Below, piece after piece: positions 15,001 through 25,454 of a stretch of 64,000 nt of DNA. Source of the stretch: Colletes latitarsis (Eukaryota; Arthropoda; Insecta; Hymenoptera; Colletidae); assembly GCF_051014445.1 (NCBI RefSeq), contig NC_135140.1, forward strand, positions 14,935,501 to 14,999,500, read 5' to 3'. Position 1 is the first letter of the stretch; every line of letters begins with the position of its first letter. Made by a program: the position numbers and the translations under genes. Under the pieces are notes generated by a model, which saw only the letters and a program-made list of their open reading frames with translations, was not told where the DNA came from and did no database searches.

Positions 15001-18000
15001 GTGTTAATATATAAGAATCGTATAATAATACCATTAAAAACATTTTAAATCTGTAAACGAATCAACGAAAAAGGGTGAAGAATTATTATTAAGTTGCAAA
15101 TTGTTTTGCTATTGATGGAAAGTAACAAATTCAACGAACTCGTTCACGAAGCGATCAACAAATTTTTTTTTTTCTAAATAACTCGTATGATAGTCGAACC
15201 ATCACTAACGAATCTTGAATCGTTCGAAATGTAACTATAAATCATACCTGCACCATTTCTCGCAGATCCATCCATGGCACTGGCATCCTCACGTAAGTCG
15301 AGCGATTTACTCATGAAAAACTGAAACGATGATCCACTAATTTGAGGTACGAGTGAGCCAGAAGCAACGAACAAGAATTCTTTTTTGCATCATAAAAAAT
15401 TTACAAGTACTTCAGTAGTGCCAGATATTCATATCTCCTACTATTGGTCGAAGTATATTTTTATCTTGTTGAACATATCTATTTTTCGTTAAGAGACTTT
15501 TTTCTTTAAAAAAAAAAAAAATACAAGAATCAAAAACATCAACGTACAGAATAATTTTGTTAATTTTTTTTCTGCTCGTTCGGTGTAATATTTTCACGTT
15601 ATTTGCCATCTCACAATTTCATTTAATAACTTCATTTCCTGACTTTATATTATCTTGTTTTGCAATTAAATTTCCGATAAGTACGACCTACTAATGTTCA
15701 TTAAACAGAGTGTTCGGCCACCCCTAGAAAAAATTTTAATGGGGGATTCTAGAGGCCAAAATAAGACGAAAATCAAGAATATCAATTTGCTGATGAAGTC
15801 TTCGTTAAACAGTTATTAACATTTAAAGTTCCGACCGTACTGAATTTTTTTCTCGAAAATGCGCAAGATTTCGGGGGTATGTCTATTCACCAAAAATGAT
15901 TGTAATTGACCCCCGCAACTGAAAATAATTTTTTCAGAATTAATTAAAAATTTTTTTCGTCGAAAAATTTAAGCACCTACCCCCTGTCGATTTTTCTTAA
16001 AAATTCTTTTTTTATGTTTAGTAATTTTGTTTGACGCCCTACAGAAAAGTTGTCTAATACTTTTTTGTAGGTACCCATGAGCTCTACTTCAGAAAAAAGT
16101 TTCATTGAAATATATTCACAATTGTAGGAATTATGGCTGTTTGAAAATTGGACCATTTTTATGGGGTTTTTTTCATTTTGCGGGGTCAAGGATCAACTTT
16201 TCGAATATTTTTGCGATTTCTACATATTCTCCACTAAAATACGCGTAATTTGCTTTTTTAAACATTAAAATCGTCCAATCCGTTCAGAAGTTATGATGTT
16301 TTAAAGATACGCATGAAATTTCAGTGAAACATATCAACGCTATGGTCAGACATGAAATTTTCGGTAAGGAATTTTTTTCTCGAAAATGCGTAGGATTTCG
16401 GGGATATGTGTAATGACCAAAAATGATTGTAATTGACCCTCACAACTAGAAATAATTTTTTCAGAACGATTTGAAATTTTTTAATTTCGCCGAAAAATTT
16501 GACCACCTAGTTGAATTTTTTTCTCGAAACTGTATAGGATTTCGGGGGTATGTGTAATGACCAAAAATGATTGTAATTGACCCCTGCAACCAAAAATAAT
16601 TTTTCCAGAACGTTTTGAAATTTTTTAATTTAATTGTTAATAACTTTTTAACGAAGCCTCCATCAACATATTGGTATTCTTGATTTTCGTCTTATTTTGG
16701 CCTCTAGAATCCTCTATTAAAATTTTTCCCAGGGGTGGCCGAACACCCTGTATATAGCACCATTTAATTTGTTCACCTTTAAATATTGTTCCAAAGCATC
16801 TTGCACTAAAATTTAGTATTTGTCGTGAAAGCTTCATTTTAAATATTTTTGGTAACGTTTTTTAGTATGCAATACTACTAATTAATGAAACTTGTTTATT
16901 AACACAAAGCAAATAATAAAATTTTATCTCAAAGTACCGAACGTGCCAAGTGCAAGTGCAAAAGGTTAATTAATCGAAAGGATTCTCGACGTCTGTTCAG
17001 AAATATCACCTTTTCGTAAATCCGTTTCCTCGTTAGAAGTGTCCCGAGGATCGCTACACACCATGGACCTGGTGGTCGCCCTGCAGCTCCAGTTGTGGCC
17101 CTGGTGTACAAATGAGATCCAGACTCGTCGATCGAAATTGGAGCAGTCTCGGTGACACCGACGATGACTTGGCTCTGGAGGAATGCAAGGTCCAACAGGC
17201 TGCCTGCGTAGCCAATATTCCAACCTGTGATTTTTCAAAAGACGAAGCAGAACGTAAGTCGAAAGACAGAAATGTTTCAAGTGCATACGTACAGTGGTAG
17301 AAGATTAAATTTAATTTAAATAACTTTTTTTTCATATGTACATTATCTTTAATATATTAGATGTAATCAAACGCATTGTTTTGCAATTCTCTATCTTTTT
17401 AATTTCATCCAACTGGAGGAGAATTTAACTTGGAGGATTGTTACTTCTCTGCAAGATGAAGAAGATCGAATGACAACGAAGATTTATTGTAATTTCCAGA
17501 AATATGCAGCGAACCGATGGAAAAAGGGCAATGCAATCGCAACATTTTACGCGCGTACTTCCACAAAGAGACGGGCCGTTGTCGTTTATTTAGCTACTCC
17601 GGCTGCAATGGGAATCGAAATAACTTTCCGACCGAGCAGGACTGCAAAAATGTTTGCGGCAGCTTTCAAAGTAAGTTACGCGCGATCCCGTCGAAGAATA
17701 TAATTCTTTAACAAGAAGAACATTGCAAATAGAAAATGAGTTCGCAGGCGAGGAACTTTAATATGTAAGGTTGTACTCTAAAATGTTTTTAAATGTTTCG
17801 CTAAACATATTTTAAACGATATAAAACTGCCGTAGCGCCGTTCAAGTCTTCCTTTTTAACAGAATCTTCCCCCTTACTCTGTGCACGCTTCCTCGTGAAA
17901 CGAAGGGGAGTCAAGGTCAAACTTGTCGACAATGGTGAAAAACTATAAGGTGTCTCTCAGCAGCGTTCTCAGCTATCACATACCCACGCAGGAGCAACGC

Positions 18001-18677
18001 AGCACGAAGACGAAACGAGCTCACCACGGTGACGCTAATTCTCAGTAGGGACGAAATCAATTGGCCGTTCAAGGTCGCGGAAGAGCTACCCCCCCACCAA
18101 TCAACATGGTTTTTTTACCATTCGCTAGACGTGACCTCGATCGACCAATCGAACTCGATCTGACTGTAGCAAAAGTTTTATTTCACGACGATCAATCGAA
18201 ATTAAAAATTTCGATTCGAACTTTTTTAAACACCATTTGAAAACATAACTACAACGTTCATACCTATCATTCCATCTTCGTGATAGTGTTAACCTTGATT
18301 GGTGAAATCTCCTCTGCTCTGTTTTCAAAGGAACCGCTGGTACCAATTCTATCATTTGAAGAAACGAGAATCACCGTATATTTCTATCGTAACCGATGTT
18401 CGTTAGAAATCCCAATCATTGAAAAGCTTTCGACGCTTTCAAAACTTTCACATTCGTTGGGGCTATTACGATCTTTTAAGATTTCTACTCGAAGACTGTA
18501 AGAGAACAAGCTGAACATTCATTAGCCTTAGAGAATTACTCTTCATAATACACCCGTTGACGTATTAAAATGAGGATAGGTTTTAAAATAGCATTTCAGG
18601 CTGCACTCTATCTCTTTCGCACTTACATAAATATATACACATGTATTTATTTCGTATGCGTAATAAAAATGTTCAAC

Positions 18678-18723
<46 letters not shown>

Positions 18724-19947
18724 GTAATAATAATGGATCTTCCTGAAAGAGTCTCATTAATATTATTTCTTACAGAAAAATTAGAATTCAAGGGAATGAA
18801 ATCCGACAGCCAAGTGATAGAATCACCTGAAAATGTGGAAGATGTCGACTGTCAGACGACAGAATGGAGTAATTGGTCCAAATGTATAGGTTGCCGTGGG
18901 TATACAGTCAGTACGAAGGAAATTACGGTAACTATCGTTTTATTGTCGGGTTAAGAATAAAAACGAACGGAATAAAACGAAAAGCAATAAAATTATTGTG
19001 CCATTTAGGTACCACCGAGTGGTAACGGTAAAAATTGTCCGAAAAAACTTCACCGTAAAAGGAAATGCCACAAGATACCACCATGCTGTAAGTACTATAA
19101 TCGTTAAAGTAATCGATAACATTGATAAGATGATTACAGCTAAAATTTATAGCTTTGCAAAGCGATGGGCCAAGACGGCGTACGCACCGCGACCGAAATA
19201 CGGAAATGAACGAGAACGAAAGTAAGTTTCGATCGTTTAACGGCTGTTAATAAAAACGTAATATTCAACAAATTTTTATCATGAAAGAAAGAATAACTAT
19301 TACATCAGGATTAATCAAAGCTGCATTCAAATAACTGAAAATCTAAAGAGGGGTCGCGTTCTCACAAGCGCTCGACCGACCCCCCAGTTGCTATATATAC
19401 ACTCCTCGACTCGTCTTACTGACGAGTCCGCCTAGTAGGCTCGAACGAAACGCACCCCCTCTTTCCTTTTCTGTCCTCTTACAAATTTCCCGAGATTCTA
19501 ACCGCAGCAAAGCAGCGCCCACATATATTTATATAAAATTATAGATCAAACAAACAAATCTTCATTATTAATATAATAACTTGATGATCTCATATAATAT
19601 TTACATTCAATAATTCATGTACATATTAACTATAAATTAATAATTGATGATCAGAGACTGAATACCGGTATATTTTGAAGTATCGGTATCTTACCAGTAT
19701 TTGTTTTCCGTATTATTGCAACGTAACCACTATTCGGTACATCAATATCGTATAATCATCTTTGTAATTAGTCTCAGTTGACTGCAAAATGACACAATGG
19801 TCCACTTGGTCGCGCTGTACAGCAACGTGTGGCGACGCATCGCAGTGCAGAACAAGAACGCTCAAAGTTCAACCCCGTGGTCCTCGAGGCAAACTGTGTC
19901 CTGCTTTGGTAGAGTATAGGAAATGTCACACAATCGAATGTCTATAA
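3062..19947 (+). CDS. fat-spondin: Spondin-1-like secreted matrix protein (fat-spondin/F-spondin)
   Basis: Extracellular matrix glycoprotein of the F-spondin family. Exons: 3062-3263, 8692-8971, 9786-9972, 10240-10404, 10675-10798, 11057-11187, 11967-12156, 13627-13795, 14198-14429, 17037-17253, 17500-17670, 18776-18927, 19009-19087, 19153-19221, 19772-19947; all phases agree. The first listed exon follows an acceptor and reads a hydrophobic signal-like stretch ending SASASKC. An upstream start exon is probably missing; the first in-frame ATG is 3104, giving 833 residues from there. Domains with that numbering: Reeler about 12-147 (CPNAVVETS, GSGCIFIR), Spondin_N about 148-400 (WYMDD, EVTFEGLWSRNTHPK, PSPDWIVGVSG, DAGTDDGITY), TSP1 repeats 1-3 at 413-618, Kunitz 619-675 with six cysteines, TSP1 4 at about 690-752 and TSP1 5 at 776-833. 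WxxWxxC mannosylation and CxxTCG/CxxSCG fucosylation motifs are visible. The exon-4 donor is non-canonical (GCGCGT). Family identity is certain; the 5' end is not. Confidence 0.93.
3264..8691 (+). other. Large intron of the spondin gene
   Basis: This 5.4 kb intron separates the two Reeler exons. It starts GTAAGT and ends TATTAG. Several 60-120 codon open frames occur on both strands but none shows a recognisable domain. A relatively GC-rich patch at about 3900-4350 is unexplained and could be an alternative promoter or an old insertion. Confidence 0.6.
9049..9690 (-). mobile_element. Internal fragment of a TA-flanked repeat family
   Basis: This stretch is the reverse complement of the interior of the element at 15706-16750, sharing the segments around GGGGGTAGGTGT, the run beginning ATGTTTCACTG, and a 64-codon open frame. 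The long terminal inverted repeats seen in the other copies are missing, so it is a truncated copy. It lies in the 8972-9785 intron of the spondin gene. The open frame is shared because the copies are related, not evidently because it is translated. Confidence 0.8.
13833..14180. repeat. Long inverted repeat inside the TSP1-1/TSP1-2 intron
   Basis: Bases 13850-13885 are exactly complementary to 14128-14163 (36 of 36), and weaker pairing extends the arms to about 13833-13912 and 14097-14180. The whole structure sits within the 402-base intron 13796-14197 of the spondin gene and ends only about 17 bases before the acceptor. It may be a foldback element or a structure that folds in the pre-mRNA. 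Confidence 0.85.
15706..16750. mobile_element. Nonautonomous DNA transposon (MITE-like) with ~100-bp terminal inverted repeats
   Basis: The left end (CAGAGTGTTCGGCCACCCC) and the right end (GGGGTGGCCGAACACCCTG) are inverted copies, and the similarity runs inward about 100 bases on each side. The interior carries roughly 100-130 base units repeated near 15838, 16372 and 16511, each with the CTCGAAA...GATTTCGGGG motif. No transposase is visible. The better preserved relative at 62291-62645 is flanked by TA on both sides, which points to Tc1/mariner-type target duplication. It lies in the intron between TSP1 repeats 2 and 3 of the spondin gene. Confidence 0.85.
18676..18733 (+). repeat. (AAT)n microsatellite
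   Basis: About 19 near-perfect AAT units occupy this stretch, with one interruption near the 3' end. It lies about 42 bases upstream of the acceptor for the TSP1-4 exon at 18776, so length changes could affect the branch-point to acceptor spacing. Confidence 0.9.
19345..19464 (+). ncRNA. Hammerhead-ribozyme-like motif (candidate)
   Basis: Bases 19345-19359 pair with 19450-19464 in 13 of 15 positions as a putative stem III. The first strand is followed by T (position H17). CTGACGA (19419-19425) and GAA (19447-19449) supply the conserved hammerhead core, and the A15.1:U16.1 and 10.1:11.1 G:C pairs are present. Stem II (19426-19446) is irregular, with an inner GCC:GGC helix, and stem I is only weakly pairable and displaced from the core. 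It lies in the 19222-19771 intron of the spondin gene. It could be an old ribozyme from a retroelement or a chance inverted repeat. Confidence 0.28.
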
Positions 19948-21689
19948 TAATATTTATCCAAAGTTTTTACATATCCATTTTTTTTTTATTTCGCTCGTAC
20001 CTTGAGAATATTTGAATCTTGAATTTTACGTCGAACGTGCTATGTATCATTAGATCAAGCGTGACGAATATTTAACATGAAATAGAACTTTATACATATA
20101 TCGATACACGATAAAATTGTTGTAAAACATTACAGTTTTTAGACCTCTTATAGAAACATATTTTTTAAAATTCTTGCAGACACCATGAATATAATACGAC
20201 AATCAAATCATTAAATTTAATGTAATGTATTAGAATACAGTTTTCTAAAACGCTTGATGGATTGATACATATCATTTTCAAATTGAGAATTTTATTTAAT
20301 CTTTTCCATGATTTATTAATAAAACGTTCAACACAAATACGTTTTATCAACTTATTGTGATGTAATGATATTATCGTTTAATCAAAAACTGAATTAAAAA
20401 AACAATTTACTCTCTCTTTATCCATAGAATAAAGTTTACAGAGAATATTTATAATGAAATTTTAGACCAACTAGTCTAATATAACGCACAGAGAAATCGT
20501 GCCACGTTTCACGTAACTTTCCTTCGTTTTAAATATTTTAATTATGTAACATTTAAAAAAGATAATATTTGCAAGGAAACATCCCTCTGTACAAGTCCAG
20601 TCTGAGCAAAATCTCATTAACCAGTCAGGCTTGTAAGAAGAAACCTATCCTTATTAGATATGTTATTTTATTTATGGCCTTATTAGAAAATTGATATTTA
20701 ATTTTGATATATTGATAATTTTTTCGGTCAAAAGAAACTGTATTCCGATTAATTGCAAAAGAAGGTCAATGAATATAAAAAATATAATTTATCACAGTAT
20801 AATCATATTAGATATTTAATATTTAAATAATTAGATATAAATAAAATTAACAAAATTCCATGGAAGAAACAAATATACCAGAAAAGAATATGTTATGTAA
20901 AAAGGTACATATTAAATATTTGGAAGTGCAGTTTCTCAAATGTTTTATCGACCAATATAGCCCACTTATAATAGTAATTCATATTTATCTGTACAAGTAT
21001 TATAAAATATATAATTATGGCATTTATAATATAAGATTTAAGGAAATATAGATCTCAATTTAAGACCAAATATTTCGATACGATCTATTAAAATTATACA
21101 TTGTTAAGATTTAAATAAAATCAATTAGGCAAGTTAAACAAGTATTGGAAAAATATTTGTTAACAATGATCATTAATTGTTCTTATGTATAGGTAACATA
21201 TCGATAAATAATAAGATGCTTATTTATTATTAAGTAAAAAATATTATCACAGTATTCTATTTACTCTTACTTGACAATAATGATAATGATAAATAAAATG
21301 AAGTTCAAAACTCTGTTCCTTTTCCCCATGTGGATACAGTGTTAATAATAAATTTTATTACAATAGAACATTTTGTTTCATAAGTAAGAAGTAGTTTTGA
21401 ATCTCATTTTAGTACTTGTAAGATATAAAATCTTGTATAATAATACAGAGAAATACTGTTCATTTTATCATTTCATATTCTCAATTAGACTGTTGAAAAT
21501 TATATGTATATTCTTTTAGTTTTCAACAAAATATAATATACATATAATGAATCCTCCATAAATAAAATGTAAATTGTTCTAGGTTTCCATAATATTGATA
21601 TTCACATTATATAACACATATCTACATAATATTTATTATAATATATTATTGTATAATTTTATAACAAGTTGTATTATTATTTGCAAAAC
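19948..21689. other. Spondin 3' flank and convergent intergenic region
   Basis: This holds the 3' UTR of the spondin gene, with an AATAAA at 20318-20323 that is the best poly(A) candidate, and then very AT-rich sequence up to the end of mIF3 on the other strand. A single TATCGATA occurs at 20099-20106. No further gene is seen. Confidence 0.6.
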
Positions 21690-22730
21690 TTAAGTTTGTT
21701 TCAATTTAATGTTATTGGAATCATCACTATTTTTCTTTGAATTATCAATTTCATTACTCAATAAAGGAACATATAGAAGGATAGCAGTTTTTGCTTTAAG
21801 TTTCTCTTCTAATAAGATTCCCTTTATTTTTCGCTTTATTTTATGCAATGGTTTTTCCTAAAAGTTATTATAATTACATTTATTGAAATAAAATGAGTCA
21901 TTTATTTAACATCTACACATTCACTTATACAGCATATTCCTAAAATGGTTGATTAAATTTTATTCACAAGTGAAGTATAGCCTCATACAGTAGCAACATA
22001 TTCGTAATCAAGTTTACCATATTGAATAGGTTAAATAATAAATAACATGAAAATAGTGAAATTCTTTAACTAAAGCTTTCACAATAATAAAATTCATATT
22101 TTTCGTGAATTTAAAACGTATTTGTCTTTAATAATTCAAACAATAAAAGGAAAATGCTACAGAATAACGTTGTAAAATGTGCAATGATTTTCTTACCTCT
22201 CCATCTCCTTTGAGATCAAGTATTAATTTAACTTTATGTTTTTTGTTTAATAATTTATTAATGTTATTTAGTTTTATGTCTAAGTCGTGATAGTTAATTT
22301 TAGATTTTATAAAAAATATCTTCTCTCCCTTAGACATAGTCTTTTCTTTAATAGGTTTCTCATCTTTTGAACTAGTATAATCTATATTGCTATGAAGTTT
22401 GTAAACTTCTCGATTGGATTTATAATCATAGTTCAATTTGTCTAGTATCAGATTCCGTCGTTTAGCAAGCTTTTCAGCATCCGTTAATTCAGTAATGATA
22501 GTACTTTCGTCAGGTAATACAAGCATAATTTTGGGAATTCTTACAGTCTTTGGTTTTTTCTTCTTATCTTCATCGGTGGTTATTGAACTTATTCTATTAT
22601 CCAACCTAACGTTTGCTTGGTTCCAAATGAAATTGTAACAGACATTTTGACCGATTTCACTACTCTTTTCCAGTGAAAGTAAATTATTGGTACGATGTAA
22701 AAATTTAATCATTTTTAAACTTTGTAACAT
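21690..22730 (-). CDS. mIF3: Mitochondrial translation initiation factor 3
   Basis: Nuclear gene for the mitochondrial IF3 that binds the small mitoribosomal subunit during initiation. Exons on the minus strand: 22730-22197 (178 codons) and 21857-21690 (55 codons plus stop), joined in phase 0 across a GTAAGA...TTTTAG intron, giving 233 residues. The N-terminus is basic and leucine-rich, as expected for a mitochondrial presequence, with a second possible start at 22712. The IF3 N domain is seen around IPKIMLVLPDES and EKLAKRRNL, and the C domain around IKSKINYHDLDIKLNNINK and NKKHKVKLIL. After GDGE the helix that normally follows looks about ten residues short, so a small exon could be missing, although none of suitable phase is visible in the 339-base intron. 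Identification rests on remembered IF3 motifs. Confidence 0.85.
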
Positions 22731-25454
22731 CGTAGAATTTCACTTAAGAAATAATAATAAATTACATATAGGGTTATCGTTCACTGCAAATCACGGTCAT
22801 TCACTTAGGTACGACTTAAAATTTGGCACGAAAACTGATAAAGTTTTGCACCAACTGCCTAAACAAAGATTCTTCTCAATCAGTAAAGGCATTCATATTT
22901 CTGTATTTAGTAAATTGTATTTAAAAGCTACCAATTTAATTCGATTAATTCGTAAATATCGTAAACAATTCGTTCACATAAAAAAACTAACGCCACATTT
23001 ATTTAGATCAAGAGACATGGGCTACAAGATGCATTTCAAGAAAGTACATTTTCAGGAAAAGCTAAAAACTGTTAATGAATTTATGAATAAATTATTTACT
23101 AAACTCATAATATCAGAAAAAAGAATAATGAATGTTCTAAATTTCAGTAATAATTCAATTCTTTTAGGTGGTAATGTGTCCTTTATATAATTTAATTTAT
23201 TAAAATAAATTTTAGGCCACATTTAGATCTAGAGACATGTTTTTTGTGTGGTGACTAGAGATTATTACTAGTATTTGGCGCCAAATTTCTTTCGTACAGC
23301 AATTTGTAAAAATAAGCTTTGAACTACGTTTATTAAATAGATAGGCGAATATAATCTCAAGTTAATGTATATTAGGCTTAACGCGATGTGAAACAATGTT
23401 CATGTACAAAGAAAAAACAGAAATTACGAATACGTGTTACAGTGTCGACAAGCAGAAGTTGACGGTGTGTTCTAAAAACTATTGTTGGGCAATTTAAGTA
23501 TTGCCCATGAGGGCGAAGCTTTTATAAATAAATTAAATTGATAGTAATATTAAATTGTAAGTGCCTTCTAGCGGAGCAATTTTGAACTTCAATTTATACA
23601 ATTTTTACGTCGAGTACAGATGTCTATATCCTACTGTTTCTTTAGTCATAACTTGAAAATCCCATTTTTTAAGTTATGTCATTTTTGTAGCCTTTGTGCA
23701 ATATGTCTAAGACCATAAACTGGTATTCCCCTGTCTTGTCGTATTTTTTCATAGGTGGAGTGTTTCCAATGTCGTTTCTCGAGTCTAGAAATTTCTTCGC
23801 GTTCCCAGATTTCCCCTAACTGAAGTAAACATTGACGCCTTTTTTCTTACGTGGAATTGCCACGCTTTCTTCTCGTTGATTCCTATATTTGCCCAGGAAT
23901 TCCCAGAATTTTATACATTGTAGTAAGTTATTTAATTTTAAATAATTAAAATTTATATAATTTAAGAGCTACATTAATTTACTAAGTTTTAATAAGTATT
24001 TTATTGACATAATATTTTGTGTATGAAATTATTGCTATTTGATATAAAGTATCTCTGACAATCAGTATACGAATATTTTTTCGAATACTTTACATTACTA
24101 TAGATAAATTAAGACGTCTAATTATTCTCTTTTAAATTTAATTTAGTGTCCTCCAAATCCTAGTCTTCGTAAATAGATTATCAGCCTGAGGATTAAGTTA
24201 TTATTTATTAAACACGTATGATTACGTTTATAACAATAAATTTAGATGCTTCTAACCTATAAACGACAAACCACACAAATCATTGTAAAATGACAATTCT
24301 CTAACAGTTATTTCCGAAGCATTTAACATTTATAACAGATTATCTAATATAAATATTTTTATTTTTTATAAGATTTAATTATTTATTAAAGTATGCATGA
24401 CAAATGATATGAAATAAAAACCGTCAACCATTGTTAACAGATGTATGACATTTTAACTTTATATTGAGTTCAATGATAAAATTTTGTTAAAACATATTGT
24501 AGCATTTTGAGAATGGGTTCGAAATTTTGATACATTTAACAGATATTTTGCAAATTTGATTTAAATAATATCTATAGAAATATATTAAAATGAAATGAGA
24601 TGAAGTAAAATACTGTTATTTAAAATGGTATTTCAAATAATGTTAATTCAAACGTGTCGAGTCTAATACTATATGTATATTTTATTCAGTTTTATTTAGG
24701 ATTTGGTGACTTTCGTCCCCCCTCCCCTTCGGCACAAATCCGTGTCGTTCAGAGTATTTCAACATTTACGTATAAAATTAAATTCAAATTACCAAACTAA
24801 ATACGAAATATACCATTTTGTCTTAAAAGCACAGATATTTATAAATATATCGATAAATTATGTCGCAGATTTTGATAAATTATGTCACCCGCGTGTAACT
24901 TTTTACAAAGTTCCTTCGTGCTAACTACGTATAAATTTTAAGTCATAATTAAAATATGTTAATTTCTGTTTTTTAAGAGATTTGTAATTATCGAAATAAA
25001 GCTTGATAGAATGGGACTGCATTATGAATAAATCTGGAAATGCAAGGAATGAAACTGAAGATCACAATTAATCTCTAGATCTATTCGAATAAACATGGCG
25101 ATTTCATAAAAATGGGTTGACTTGTTATTGCAAGTGATTGTGATTTGAGTTATCAACATACGAAATGATTCTTACAACGTGTACGTTTGCACACATTAGT
25201 TAAAGCATTGGTAATGCGCAAGTCGCTTAATAAATATGCGATTTGTATTATCATTGTGTCCTTGTCGCGTAGGTGGGCGATTATCTCCATAAGTAGGACA
25301 ATTTTGACAGGGAAACTTGGTTAGTTGGAATCGCGGAGACTAGAAGAATACCTCGTCTTTATGATCATCGATAACATGAAAGACTTCGAAAAGAGGAGAT
25401 GCGTGAAATTAGGCCTCTGATGAACTGAAAGTGAATAAAATATAAGCCGAAGAA
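22731..25454. other. Divergent intergenic region between mIF3 and FHIP
   Basis: Both neighbouring genes point outward from this 2.7 kb, so it should hold both promoters; no TATA-type core promoter stands out. It contains an unusually long open frame on the plus strand (about 22740-23190, listed separately), an 8-bp inverted repeat TGGGCAAT/ATTGCCCA at 23486-23507, and a less AT-rich patch at about 23640-23930 that matches nothing I recognise. Confidence 0.5.
22809..23190 (+). other. Unexplained long open frame, possible terminal exon
   Basis: The frame is open for about 167 codons from within the antisense 5' end of mIF3 to a stop at 23188-23190, which is long for such AT-rich DNA. There is no in-frame ATG before 23017, but an acceptor-like CACTTAG precedes 22809, so it could be a terminal exon. 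The predicted product is rich in Lys, His, Phe and Asn with no recognisable domain. It may equally be a chance open frame. Confidence 0.15.

Noticed and set aside
15977..16189. The open frame shared by two repeat copies as a protein-coding gene
   Set aside because: Two related repeat copies will share frames by descent; there is no domain or sign of selection that can be judged by eye. Kept as a finding, not as a gene.
17870..18120. GC-richer intronic patch with inverted CCCCTT/AAGGGG segments
   Set aside because: The pairing is short and imperfect and there are no element ends or frames.
19408..19428. Simple hairpin GACTCGTC/GACGAGTC as an independent element
   Set aside because: It overlaps the hammerhead-like core and is better described as an alternative pairing within that candidate.
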